Shown here piece by piece: positions 25,590-33,832 of a stretch of 64,000 nt of DNA; the stretch's first letter is position 1; every line of letters begins with the position of its first letter. Under the pieces are notes generated by a model. That model searched no databases. It saw nothing but the letters and a program-made list of their open reading frames with translations, and was not told the origin of the DNA. The stretch is taken from contig NZ_CP060717.1 of assembly GCF_014396585.1 (NCBI RefSeq), forward strand, positions 1,364,001 to 1,428,000, given 5' to 3'. Made by a program: the position numbers and the translations under genes. This DNA comes from Sphingomonas rhizophila. Its GTDB lineage: Bacteria; Pseudomonadota; Alphaproteobacteria; Sphingomonadales; Sphingomonadaceae.

Positions 25590-25907
25590 CTATGGCCGCC
25601 GGTTCACCAGCTTGAAGATGCTCCAGAAGCCGCCGACGGTGCCAAGCACCATCATCACGACCAGGAGCAGGTGTCCCGTTCCGAACAGCCGGTCGAACAA
25701 CCAGCCGATCAGTGCACCGCCGGCAAGGCCGCCGATCAACAGGGAGAGGACGCGCTGGCCGAGTTGCTCGTTGGCATCGGCCTTGATCGGTCCACCCGTC
25801 CGTTCCGCCTCGCGGGCCTGCGCCTGCTCGAGACGCTGTTCCAGCGAATCGAGCCGTGCATCCTGCGGGGCCTTGATCGGTTCCTGCCCGGATTGTTCGT
25901 CTGCCAT
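25590..25907 (-). CDS. atpI: AtpI/AtpZ-like F0 assembly protein
   Basis: 105 residues: a charged N-terminal helix (ARLDSLEQRLEQAQAREAER) and two membrane segments (LSLLIGGLAGGALIGWLF and LLLVVMMVLGTVGGFWSIF), the layout of AtpI/AtpZ that assists c-ring assembly or ion supply. ATG at 25907 follows GGGAGAC and is much better than the extended frame to 26132. It is the first gene of the F0 operon. Confidence 0.87.
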   Translation of the reverse strand: MADEQSGQEPIKAPQDARLDSLEQRLEQAQAREAERTGGPIKADANEQLGQRVLSLLIGGLAGGALIGWLFDRLFGTGHLLLVVMMVLGTVGGFWSIFKLVNRRP

Positions 25908-26085
25908 GATCCAGTCTCCCGCAGCTAAGCGCCAACCCTTTGGAAAAGCGGGCGCGAAAGGCATGGAACATGGCGGCCAACCAACCCGCCAAGGCGCCGC
26001 CCCTTTATGAACCGCCGCCTGCCAAGTCAACCGCTCCAAGGGACGCATCTTGGCCTTGCGTCGCGCCCGTGGCACACCACTGCGC

Positions 26086-26886
26086 ATGAAGCCCGTCCCG
26101 CACGCCTTGGTCGCCGCCGCGATCCTCCTCACCGGCGGTTGTCATTCGCCGGAAACCCGCGAAAAAATCGAGAAGATGCAGAATGGCGAAGTGGCGAAAT
26201 CGCCCACCGCACCCGAACCGGGCCGGGCTTTCTCGCGCGAGGAGAAAACGCCGCTGCTCGACTTCAGCTACGAATGGCCGGCCGAAGCCGCCGCCATCCC
26301 GGCGCTGGTCGAGCGATTCACCAGGGACATGGACAGCGCCCACAAGCAAGCGGTCGCCACGGCGCAGGAAGATGAAAAAAGCCGCAAGGGCATCGGCGTC
26401 GACTTCAACAATCACAGCTTCGAACGAAGCTGGTCCACCGCGGGCCAATCCCCTGCCCTGCTCAGCCTGGTCGCGACCACCTCGGTGTTCACCGGCGGCG
26501 CCCATCCCAACCATGGGAGAACCGCGCTGCTGTGGGATCGCAAGGCCAACCGCGAGATGAAGGCGTCCGACCTTTTCGCCAAGGCGTCCGACTTTACCGC
26601 CCTGCTTAACGGGCCGTGGTGCAAGGGGATCGAGCAGGCGCGCCTCGAACGGCGCCAGGGCGAGCGGATCGGCGGCGAATTCGACATTTGCCCGCCGCTG
26701 TCCGACATTTCGGTGATCCCGGCCGACACCGACAATGACGGCAAATTCGACCGGCTACGATTCCTCGCCGACCCCTATGTCGCCGGTCCGTACGCGGAGG
26801 GTGACTATGAAGTGGCCTACGCGATCGAGCCGTCGTGGATCGCGGCGATGAAGCCCGAATGGCGGGACAGTTTCGAGCGGCCCTAG
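26086..26886 (+). CDS. DUF3298/RsiV-like lipoprotein
   Basis: A 266-residue predicted lipoprotein: signal peptide with lipobox LLTGGC near residue 19, then a DUF4163-like region and a DUF3298 domain marked by VFTGGAHPNHGRTALLWDRKAN. ATG at 26086 is chosen over an in-frame TTG at 26050. The family includes lysozyme-sensing anti-sigma RsiV, but there is no anti-sigma part here. Its stop overlaps the convergent ydbL-like gene by three bases. Confidence 0.83.
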   Translation: MKPVPHALVAAAILLTGGCHSPETREKIEKMQNGEVAKSPTAPEPGRAFSREEKTPLLDFSYEWPAEAAAIPALVERFTRDMDSAHKQAVATAQEDEKSRKGIGVDFNNHSFERSWSTAGQSPALLSLVATTSVFTGGAHPNHGRTALLWDRKANREMKASDLFAKASDFTALLNGPWCKGIEQARLERRQGERIGGEFDICPPLSDISVIPADTDNDGKFDRLRFLADPYVAGPYAEGDYEVAYAIEPSWIAAMKPEWRDSFERP

Positions 26887-27263
26887 CCGCAGTAATCCGG
26901 CCGCGGCGCGCCTTGTCCCGGACCACGGCGGCGCCAGATCCCGTCCTGCAGCATGTAGACTTCGCCCACCGCAACGCGTGCGAACAGCTGGCACGCTGCG
27001 GTGATTCCGACCTCTGACGGACTGACCCCCCGCCGTGCCGCGAGCTGCGAGTAAAGCGAGCGCCGCTTGATGTTCACCGCGCCGACGATCTTGCGCAGGT
27101 TGTCGCCGGACCCGGCGGCAAGGCCAAGGTACCCGTCATAACGTTCGCCCACGACGCCCGACGCTCGCGCCGCGGCAATGGCGGGGCTGCTCTGCGCGGC
27201 CGCCGGCGCTGCACCGAGGGAGAGCGACGCAGCGACGGTCGCGACGGCGAGGAATCGCGCCAT
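26883..27263 (-). CDS. ydbL: YdbL-family (DUF1318) periplasmic protein
   Basis: A 126-residue secreted protein with signal peptide (VATVAASLSLGAAPAAAQ) and a DUF1318 body (GERYDGYLGLA; IVGAVNIKRRSLYSQLAARRG; CQLFARVAVGEVYMLQDG). In Escherichia coli, YdbL, YnbE and YdbH form a set; YdbH-YnbE bridges the inner and outer membranes for phospholipid transport. The ATG at 27263 lies three bases after the YnbE stop. Confidence 0.9.
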   Translation of the reverse strand: MARFLAVATVAASLSLGAAPAAAQSSPAIAAARASGVVGERYDGYLGLAAGSGDNLRKIVGAVNIKRRSLYSQLAARRGVSPSEVGITAACQLFARVAVGEVYMLQDGIWRRRGPGQGAPRPDYCG

Positions 27264-27265
27264 GT

Positions 27266-27484
27266 TCAGCGATTTCCCGGCGCCGGCGTCGTCGGGAAGG
27301 CGTCGGGATTCTGGTTGATGATCTGCTCGACGTCGCGCTGTAGGCGCACCAGCACTTCCTGCTTGATGTTGACGTTGAGGTTGATCTCGATCGGTTTTTC
27401 CGGCGTCTTGACCGATATGCACCCGCCCAGCGGCAGCAGCAGCGCTGTCGCCGCCAGGGCCTTGGGCACCGTGGCTATGTTCAT
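27266..27484 (-). CDS. ynbE: YnbE-family outer-membrane lipoprotein
   Basis: 72 residues: signal peptide with lipobox LLPLGGC followed by the YnbE core (EKPIEINLNVNIKQEVLVRL). YnbE is the outer-membrane partner of YdbH. ATG at 27484 is preceded by GAGGAG seven bases upstream, so the GTG at 27499 is not needed. The gene lies 11 bases after the ydbH stop. Confidence 0.9.
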   Translation of the reverse strand: MNIATVPKALAATALLLPLGGCISVKTPEKPIEINLNVNIKQEVLVRLQRDVEQIINQNPDAFPTTPAPGNR

Positions 27485-27495
27485 GGCCTTACTCC

Positions 27496-30400
27496 TCACT
27501 TCGCATCCTGGTCGGGGGGTGGCGCGACGTCGACCTGCTCGTTGACCGGCGTCTGCGTCTGGGTCTGGCTTTCTTCCTGGCGCCGCACCTCGGTGACGAT
27601 GCCGGGCACCTCGTCCAGCGGCACTGGCAGCGCGTCCGAAATGACGGTGCGCGGGTCGCGGAAGCTCTTGGCGGTCGCGATCAGGGCGCGGAATGGGCCC
27701 TTGATCGTCACGTTGAACTTGAACGGGATGCGATTGATCGACTTCAGGAACCGCTGGGTCTTGGTCGCATCGCCCAGCGCGACCTGGTCGATCGTCAGCC
27801 GAGTCGCGAATTCGCCATCGAGATAGCCGTCAAGGCGGATGACCATCGAGCGGAAGCGCAGGCTGCGCAACGCATCGAACGCTAGGCCGCCGAACATGCC
27901 GATGTTCGCGCGGTTGACGACACCATTATAGCTCAGCGTCCCGCCGCCCTCACGGCTGTCCAGTCGGCCGCCGACGATCCGGCCGCCGCTTTCGTCGAAG
28001 ACCATCGGCAGGACGCCGTCGAACACGCCAGTGGCGCTGATTTCGGCAAAGCCCAGCGTCGTTACAAACGTCTTGGCATCAAGCCCGACCACCTCGAACG
28101 TCAGCCGCTTGGCGGTCGGCCGGGCGAAGTTGAGGATGGTTTCCTGCAGGATCAGCTTGCCGCCCATGAAGGGCCATTCGCCCCGCTCCACCTTCACCAG
28201 CTGGTCCCGGAGCAGCTGGTACCGGATCGTGCCGTTCTCGACGATGATGCCGGGGTTGATCGACGCGACCGTCGCGACCTGGTTCGGCGCGGTCTCGATC
28301 GCCAGCAGGTCGGTGAAGTTGACCGTGGTATTGAGCCCGGTGACCGGTCCGAACGGCGCCGCGAAATCGGTATCGACGACATTGAAGGCACCGGACGAAT
28401 CGACCTTGCCGCTGCCGCTCCACGCGATCCGCCCGCGACCGTTCACGCTGCCCGTGACCAGCGCGATGACCCCCTCGGTCAGCCGGGTGAGCTGTTCGGG
28501 CTGGAAGCCGTTGTTGAACCGGATGCCGGGCACGTCCAGCACGGCCTCGCCATCGCCGCTGGACAGGCGATGCTCGATCGTGACGTCGGTCACCGGGGTC
28601 CTGGAATCGGGATGGACCAGCCGCCCGTTGGCGCGAATGACATTGTCTGCCAAGGTCAGGCGCATGTCGTCGCTGCGCAGCGGGTAGAAGCGCGGATTTT
28701 CGTTGCGGTCGCTGACCGTCACGCCGCCATTCAGCGCCAACCGATTGTTATCGAACGACCAGTCGCCCGACGAATCGCTGAGCAGCAGCGGCACGGTGCC
28801 GATGGTCGCTTTCATCCCGCCGAAGCTGCCGCCGACACCCTTGCCGCGGAAATCGCCGCGCAACGTTTCGGCATCGATAGCGACGGGCGAGGAGGCACGG
28901 CCAAGCCGGACGGCAAGGCGCGTCGTCTCGAACGAACGCTCGCCCAAGATCGCCAGCCGCGCCGCATTGAGCAGGAACGGGGAGCGGCCAAGCGTGCCCT
29001 GAAGCCGCAAATTATTGGTCTGCGCACCGAGCCTGATGGAACCGCCCGGCGCCTGTGTGACGATCGCCGGTCCACGCGTCGGACAGATCGGGAAGCGCGC
29101 CGCGCCCAGGCGTAGCGCCCCGACCTGCAAGGCCGAAAAGCGCGTATCGACGCAGCCGCGCCCGATCTGAAGCCCGCCATTGGCGCCGAAGGTGCCATTG
29201 ATCGGCACCCTGAGGCCGGTCACTCGGCCGGAAGCGATCGGACCGTCGAGCACGGCCACCGTCTGGACGTTGGTGGCGCCACTCGGCTGCGCCGCGAAAT
29301 ACACCGGGGCCAGCGCTAGCCGCGCGCCCCGGCCTCGTACGGCGCGATCCGGGCGGTGCCGCTGATCCCGCCCCGGCACGCGGCGAGGACAGGGAAACCT
29401 GGGCGGTGGGCAGCCCGCCGCCGCTCACATCGACGTCGCCGTCGAGGCGCAGCCGCCCCGATGGCCAGTAATAGGTGATGCCGTCCCCGCCGGCGACCGT
29501 TGCACGCGCCCCGCCCGGCGCGTCGACCCGGGCGGTCTCGATCCGTACGCCGCCGGAGCCGGGCCGGTTCACGGCCACCAGCCGCCCGGCGACGTTGAAA
29601 TTACGCGCCGCCCCGTCGACGGCGCGGGCAATGCCGGTGGCAATCGGTCCGATCGGGGTTCCCGCCGCCTTCATCAGCGGGCCGGTGAAGCCGCGGGTCA
29701 TTGCCGGGTCAAGTGTAACCCCCGACGCGCCATAGGCCGCCGCGAACTCGAGCGAGCCGCGAGCTGCCGCCAGGTGATAGCGCCCGTCGAGCCGCGTCCG
29801 GTCGGCAAAGATCTGGGCCAGCCGTGCCCGCTGGGCAGCGACGTCGATCCGGCCGGAAATGTCGGTCGGTGTGCCCTTGAAGGTCAGGTTGCTGGTCGCG
29901 TTGGCCAGGCCGTTGGCGCCGGCGACCAGCGACGCGAAGCTCATCCGGCCCTTGCCGTCGAAGCTTCCGAATGCCTCGCTGAACCGGCTGTCGATCTCCA
30001 TCCGTGGCGCCGCCAGCGCCAAACGGCTTTGCGGACAGGCGAAGCTGGTCGCGGCGACCGGGCCGACGACATGCGGACGCCGGGCGTCTACGGAAATGGC
30101 GACGTTCGACTTGAGGCCGGTGACGGTGCACTTGCCCGGCCGAAGCGACGGCGCCGATACCGCCAGCCGCCCGCGGAACCCGCCGCTGAGGTTGCCCGCG
30201 CCGATCACCGCCCCGCCGATCTTCCCATAGGGCGTCTGCAAACCGATCTGCGTGTCGGCGACATCGACGACGATATTGGGAAGGGTGAAGGGCTTGCCGC
30301 TCGGCGGCGGAAGCAGCTTGTCGACCTCGCCCCAGCTGACCTTGCCGCCAACCACCCGGCCCTGCAGCCGGACGCCGCGCGCGACAATCCGGTATACTTC

Positions 30401-30778
30401 CACGGATCCGGTGAGCAGCACGCGAAGCTGGATGACCGCCTTGTCCGCCGTCAGGTCAGGATTCCGGGGATCGCCGATGACGAGGTTGCTGACCTCCTGC
30501 GTCCGCAGGCCCACGCGGTCTAGGCGGTAGGTCGCCTGCACCCCGCGATTCTCCAGCTCCTTGGCCAGAACGTTGTTGGCGATCGGCTTGCGCGCGATCC
30601 ACAGGCCGACGGCGGCTACGACGGCGAGGATGAGGATAACGATCAGGCCGAGGCGGGTGATCCGCCAGACACGATGCCAGTGGCCGCGATGGCGGACGAC
30701 AGTAGGCTCGGCGAGGCCCGCCTCACCAAGTTCTTCCGCGACCTCCTCCAGCGGCCCATCATCCTTGCGCTCACTCAT
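27496..30778 (-). CDS. ydbH: YdbH-family AsmA-like intermembrane lipid-transfer protein (frameshifted twice in this sequence)
   Basis: Two overlapping minus-strand frames together encode a protein of about 1094 residues: a cytoplasmic charged N-terminus, one membrane anchor (LGLIVILILAVVAAVGLWIA, about residues 42-61) and a long beta-rich AsmA/TamB-like periplasmic body ending in a Gln/Thr-rich tail. Reading is lost at two places, near 29367-29369 and 29327-29330. Restoring one G in each G-run gives a continuous protein (GISGTARIAPYEAGGARLAL across the join). Both losses lie in G/C runs and resemble sequencing error. It is the inner-membrane partner of the YnbE/YdbL proteins downstream. Confidence 0.85.
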
Positions 30779-30869
30779 GCTTGGCTCACAACCGCTCGCA
30801 ATCCAGACCGTTCCGTATCTGTTACGGTGGCGCTTGTCGCCGCGACGAGCCACCCCTAGCGTGCGCCGA

Positions 30870-31559
30870 ATGAGTGAGCGTGATGCGTCCCCCACCGATT
30901 CCAGCGGTCACCGCGCGCGGCTTCGGCAGCGGCTGTTCGACGGCGGCGGGCGGGCACTGCTGGATCATGAGCTGGTCGAATATCTTCTCGCCCTCGCCAT
31001 CCCCCGTCGCGACACCAAGGCGCAGGCCAAGGCGCTGATCGCCCGCTTCGGCGGGATCGGCCGGCTGCTCGGCGCCGACGTCGAGGCGCTCCGCCGCGAG
31101 GGCCTTAGCGATACCGTCATCGCCGCGCTCAAGATTGCCTCGGCCACCTCGGAGCGGCTGCTGGAAACACGGGTCGAGGCGATGCCGATCCTGTCGAGTT
31201 GGGACGCGCTAGGCGATTATCTCCACGTCACCATGGCGCATCTGTCGATCGAGCAGGTGCGGGTGCTGTTCCTCAACGCAAGAAACATGCTGATCGCCAA
31301 CGAGGCGATGTGGAGCGGCAGCGTCGACGAGGCGTCGGTGCATGTGCGCGAGGTCATCGCCCGCGCCATCGCTCTAGGCGCCACCGCGATCATCATCGTC
31401 CACAACCACCCCAGCGGCGACCCCTCGCCCAGCCAGCAGGACATCCGCCTGACCCGCGACCTGGTCGACGCCGGCCGCCACATGAAGATCACGGTGCACG
31501 ACCACGTCATCGTCGGCGCGAATGGCCGCAGCAGCTTGAGGGCCATGGGCCTGATTTGA
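30870..31559 (+). CDS. radC: RadC/JAB-domain DNA-repair-like protein
   Basis: A 229-residue protein with an N-terminal helix-hairpin-helix-like region (DHELVEYLLALAIPRRDTK; GLSDTVIAALKIAS) and a C-terminal JAB1/MPN metalloprotease-like domain with HNHPSGDPSPS (metal-binding HxH...D). Despite the historic name its biochemical role is unsettled. ATG at 30870 is preferred over the long upstream extension, which is antisense to ydbH. It is divergent from ydbH. Confidence 0.92.
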   Translation: MSERDASPTDSSGHRARLRQRLFDGGGRALLDHELVEYLLALAIPRRDTKAQAKALIARFGGIGRLLGADVEALRREGLSDTVIAALKIASATSERLLETRVEAMPILSSWDALGDYLHVTMAHLSIEQVRVLFLNARNMLIANEAMWSGSVDEASVHVREVIARAIALGATAIIIVHNHPSGDPSPSQQDIRLTRDLVDAGRHMKITVHDHVIVGANGRSSLRAMGLI

Positions 31560-31572
31560 GCAGACAACGTAG

Positions 31573-31598
31573 TGTCCGACTTCGACCCATTGCGGACA
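31573..31598. repeat. 26-base palindromic repeat, copy 1
   Basis: TGTCCG and CGGACA arms enclose TTCGACCCATTG-like sequence. A second, similar copy lies at 31900-31925, and the two flank a single small gene. Translated fragments of this repeat (VRNGSKSD, FHPKRTLA) resemble spurious peptides often seen in alphaproteobacterial genomes, so it is probably a dispersed element. Confidence 0.75.
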
Positions 31599-31623
31599 TT
31601 AGTGCTAACGCTAGGCTGCCCGC

Positions 31624-31899
31624 ATGAACAAAGCATACGACAAGCTAATGCGGGAGGTCTGTGTTGGTCTGGGGTTCTGTGGAACCGTTATCGACGGCGT
31701 GCCTACGAAGGTTGAAATGTACCTTCCCGAACAAGGACCCGTTCGCGCAGAGCAGTTTGTTGATGCGGTGTTACGAGCCGAAGGATGGGACCCTAGCAGC
31801 GCAACTGCGCAAGGCTATCGCAGAAGCATCCGCAATGCCTTCGTGAAACATATGGGATCGGACGAGGTCGACGCAGGGTCCCTTCGCCAAGGCATCTAA
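31624..31899 (+). CDS. Hypothetical protein between two palindromic repeats
   Basis: 91 residues, no recognised domain, mixed charge, no signal peptide. Motifs such as VPTKVEMYLPEQGPVRAEQF and KHMGSDEVDAGSLRQ are not familiar. Its lower GC and its position between two copies of a palindromic repeat suggest an acquired orphan. Its stop codon TAA ends at the edge of repeat copy 2. Confidence 0.55.
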   Translation: MNKAYDKLMREVCVGLGFCGTVIDGVPTKVEMYLPEQGPVRAEQFVDAVLRAEGWDPSSATAQGYRRSIRNAFVKHMGSDEVDAGSLRQGI

Positions 31900-31925
31900 T
31901 GTCCGTTTTCCACCCAAAGCGGACA
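31900..31925. repeat. 26-base palindromic repeat, copy 2
   Basis: TGTCCG at 31900-31905 and CGGACA at 31920-31925 with core TTTTCCACCCAAAG. It shares outer arms and the central ACCCA with copy 1. It begins immediately after the stop of the small gene and lies 51 bases before purB. Confidence 0.75.
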
Positions 31926-31976
31926 TTAGCTTCTCGTCGATTGAATGCGGCGCCCGCCCTGCTAGCCGCTCGCGCC

Positions 31977-33302
31977 ATGGTTCCTCGCTATTCCCGCCCC
32001 GCCATGACCGCCATCTGGTCGTCCGAAAACCGCTACAAGATCTGGTGGGCGATCGAGGTGTTCGCCGCCGAGGCGATGGGCAAGATCGGCATGATCCCGG
32101 CCGACGACGCCGCGACCATCCGCAACGCCTATGACGCCGATGTCCTCGGCGAGATCGACGTGCCGGCGATCGACGCGATCGAGGCGGTGACCAAGCATGA
32201 CGTCATCGCCTTCCTGACCTGGGCCGGCGAGAAGCTGGGGCCGGAGCGGCGCTGGCTTCACCAGGGCATGACGTCCAGCGATGTGCTCGACACCTCGCTA
32301 GCGGTGCAGCTCAAGCAATCCGCCGACCTGCTGCTCGACGACCTCGACGCGCTGCTCGATGTGCTCAAGCGCCGCGCCATCGAACACAAGATGACCGCGA
32401 CCATCGGCCGAAGCCACGGCATCCATGCCGAGCCGGTCACCTTCGGCCTCAAGCTTGCCCAGGCCTATGCCGAGTTCGACCGCTGCCGCACCCGCCTCGT
32501 CGCCGCCCGCGACGATATCGCCACCTGCGCCATCAGCGGCGCGGTCGGTACCTTTGCCAATATCGATCCCGCGATCGAGGCCCATGTCGCGGCCGAGCTC
32601 GGCCTGTCGCCCGAGCCGACCTCGACCCAGGTCATCCCGCGCGACCGCCACGCCATGTTCTTCGCGACGCTCGGCGTCATCGCCTCGTCGATCGAGCGGC
32701 TCGCGGTCGAAATTCGCCACCTGCAGCGCACCGAGGTGCTCGAAGCGGAGGAATATTTCTCGCCCGGGCAGAAGGGCTCGTCGGCAATGCCGCACAAGCG
32801 CAACCCGGTGCTGACCGAGAACCTCACCGGCCTTGCCCGCGTCGTCCGGTCTGCGGTCGTCCCGGCGATGGAGAATGTCGCGCTGTGGCATGAACGGGAC
32901 ATCAGCCATTCGTCGGTGGAGCGGTTCATCGGCCCCGATGCCTGCATCACGCTGGACTTCGCGCTGGCCCGCCTCACCAGCGTCGTCGACAAATTGCTGG
33001 TCTATCCGGACCGTATGCAACGCAACATGGATCGAATGGGCGGGCTCATTCATTCCCAGCGCGTGCTTCTCGCCCTCACCCAGGCCGGCCTCAGCCGCGA
33101 AGACAGCTATGCGCTGGTCCAGCGCAACGCCATGCGGGTGTGGGAATCCGACGGCCAGCTCCAATTGCTCGACCTGCTCAAGGCAGATCCCGAGGTCACT
33201 TCGCGCTTGTCAAACGACGAGCTCGAGGGCCTGTTCGACCTCGGCTACCACCTCAAGCGGATCGACACGATTTTCGCGCGGGTCTTCGGGGACAGCGCTT
33301 GA
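31977..33302 (+). CDS. purB: Adenylosuccinate lyase
   Basis: A 441-residue fumarase/aspartase-superfamily enzyme acting twice in purine synthesis (SAICAR to AICAR, adenylosuccinate to AMP). The signature GSSAMPHKRNPVLTEN near residue 262 carries the catalytic Ser loop; TSSDVLDTSLAVQ and GRSHGIHAEP (catalytic His) are also present. ATG at 31977 is chosen because upstream codons read through repeat copy 2 (spurious FHPKRTLA). Its stop overlaps the heme oxygenase start. Confidence 0.95.
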   Translation: MVPRYSRPAMTAIWSSENRYKIWWAIEVFAAEAMGKIGMIPADDAATIRNAYDADVLGEIDVPAIDAIEAVTKHDVIAFLTWAGEKLGPERRWLHQGMTSSDVLDTSLAVQLKQSADLLLDDLDALLDVLKRRAIEHKMTATIGRSHGIHAEPVTFGLKLAQAYAEFDRCRTRLVAARDDIATCAISGAVGTFANIDPAIEAHVAAELGLSPEPTSTQVIPRDRHAMFFATLGVIASSIERLAVEIRHLQRTEVLEAEEYFSPGQKGSSAMPHKRNPVLTENLTGLARVVRSAVVPAMENVALWHERDISHSSVERFIGPDACITLDFALARLTSVVDKLLVYPDRMQRNMDRMGGLIHSQRVLLALTQAGLSREDSYALVQRNAMRVWESDGQLQLLDLLKADPEVTSRLSNDELEGLFDLGYHLKRIDTIFARVFGDSA

Positions 33303-33832
33303 CCGCCCACGCTGCCTTAAGGGCGGCGACGCGCGATGCTCACGACCAACTCGACTCCCATTTCTCCGGCTACGACCTGGCCGACCCTGGCGACTATGGC
33401 CGTTTCCTGACCGCCCACGCCGCCGCGTTCCTGCCGATCGAGGAAGCGCTCGACCGGGCTGGCGCGGCGAGGCTGGTGGCGGACTGGCCGACCCACCGCC
33501 GGCGGGACGCCCTGGTCGCGGACCTGGCCGACCTTGGGCTGACTGTCCCTGCACCAGTCGCAGCGCCAGCCTACGCCAACGACGATGCCCTGCTTGGCGG
33601 TCTCTATGTCCTCGAAGGGTCGCGCCTTGGCGGCGCCGTGTTGAAGCGCGCCGTTGGCGACACCCTTCCGCACAGGTTCCTGTCCGCGCCGCAGGAGAGC
33701 GGACGATGGCGGCGCTTCATTGCGACGCTCGATCAATTCCTCTACTCCGGCGCCTCACTTTCCCGGGCGGGCGATGCGGCCAAGGCTACATTCGCCTGTT
33801 TCGAACAAGCTGTTACGGTGCCGCGTCCATGA
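33299..33832 (+). CDS. Biliverdin-producing heme oxygenase
   Basis: A 177-residue heme oxygenase-like protein: proximal-His region LRAATRDAHDQLDSHFSGYD at the N-terminus and the distal glycine-rich helix LGGLYVLEGSRLGGAVL. It cleaves haem to biliverdin, the chromophore of the bacteriophytochrome encoded next. TTG at 33299 overlaps the purB stop (TTGA) with GGGGA upstream. The open frame extends back into purB, but that part is a shadow. Its stop overlaps the phytochrome ATG. Confidence 0.87.
   Translation: MTAHAALRAATRDAHDQLDSHFSGYDLADPGDYGRFLTAHAAAFLPIEEALDRAGAARLVADWPTHRRRDALVADLADLGLTVPAPVAAPAYANDDALLGGLYVLEGSRLGGAVLKRAVGDTLPHRFLSAPQESGRWRRFIATLDQFLYSGASLSRAGDAAKATFACFEQAVTVPRP

Noticed and set aside
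27496-30778. ydbH region as two separate genes
   Set aside because: The two frames are consecutive parts of one AsmA-like protein. A continuous family-like sequence is recovered by adding two bases, and the C-terminal part lacks a credible start.
31899-31976. Upstream extension of purB beginning MSVFHPKRTLA
   Set aside because: These codons come from the palindromic repeat, and this peptide is a familiar spurious product in alphaproteobacteria. The family N-terminus begins at ATG 31977.
33140-33298. Extended N-terminus of heme oxygenase inside purB
   Set aside because: Arg-rich shadow of purB. The heme oxygenase family sequence begins at the TTG overlapping the purB stop.
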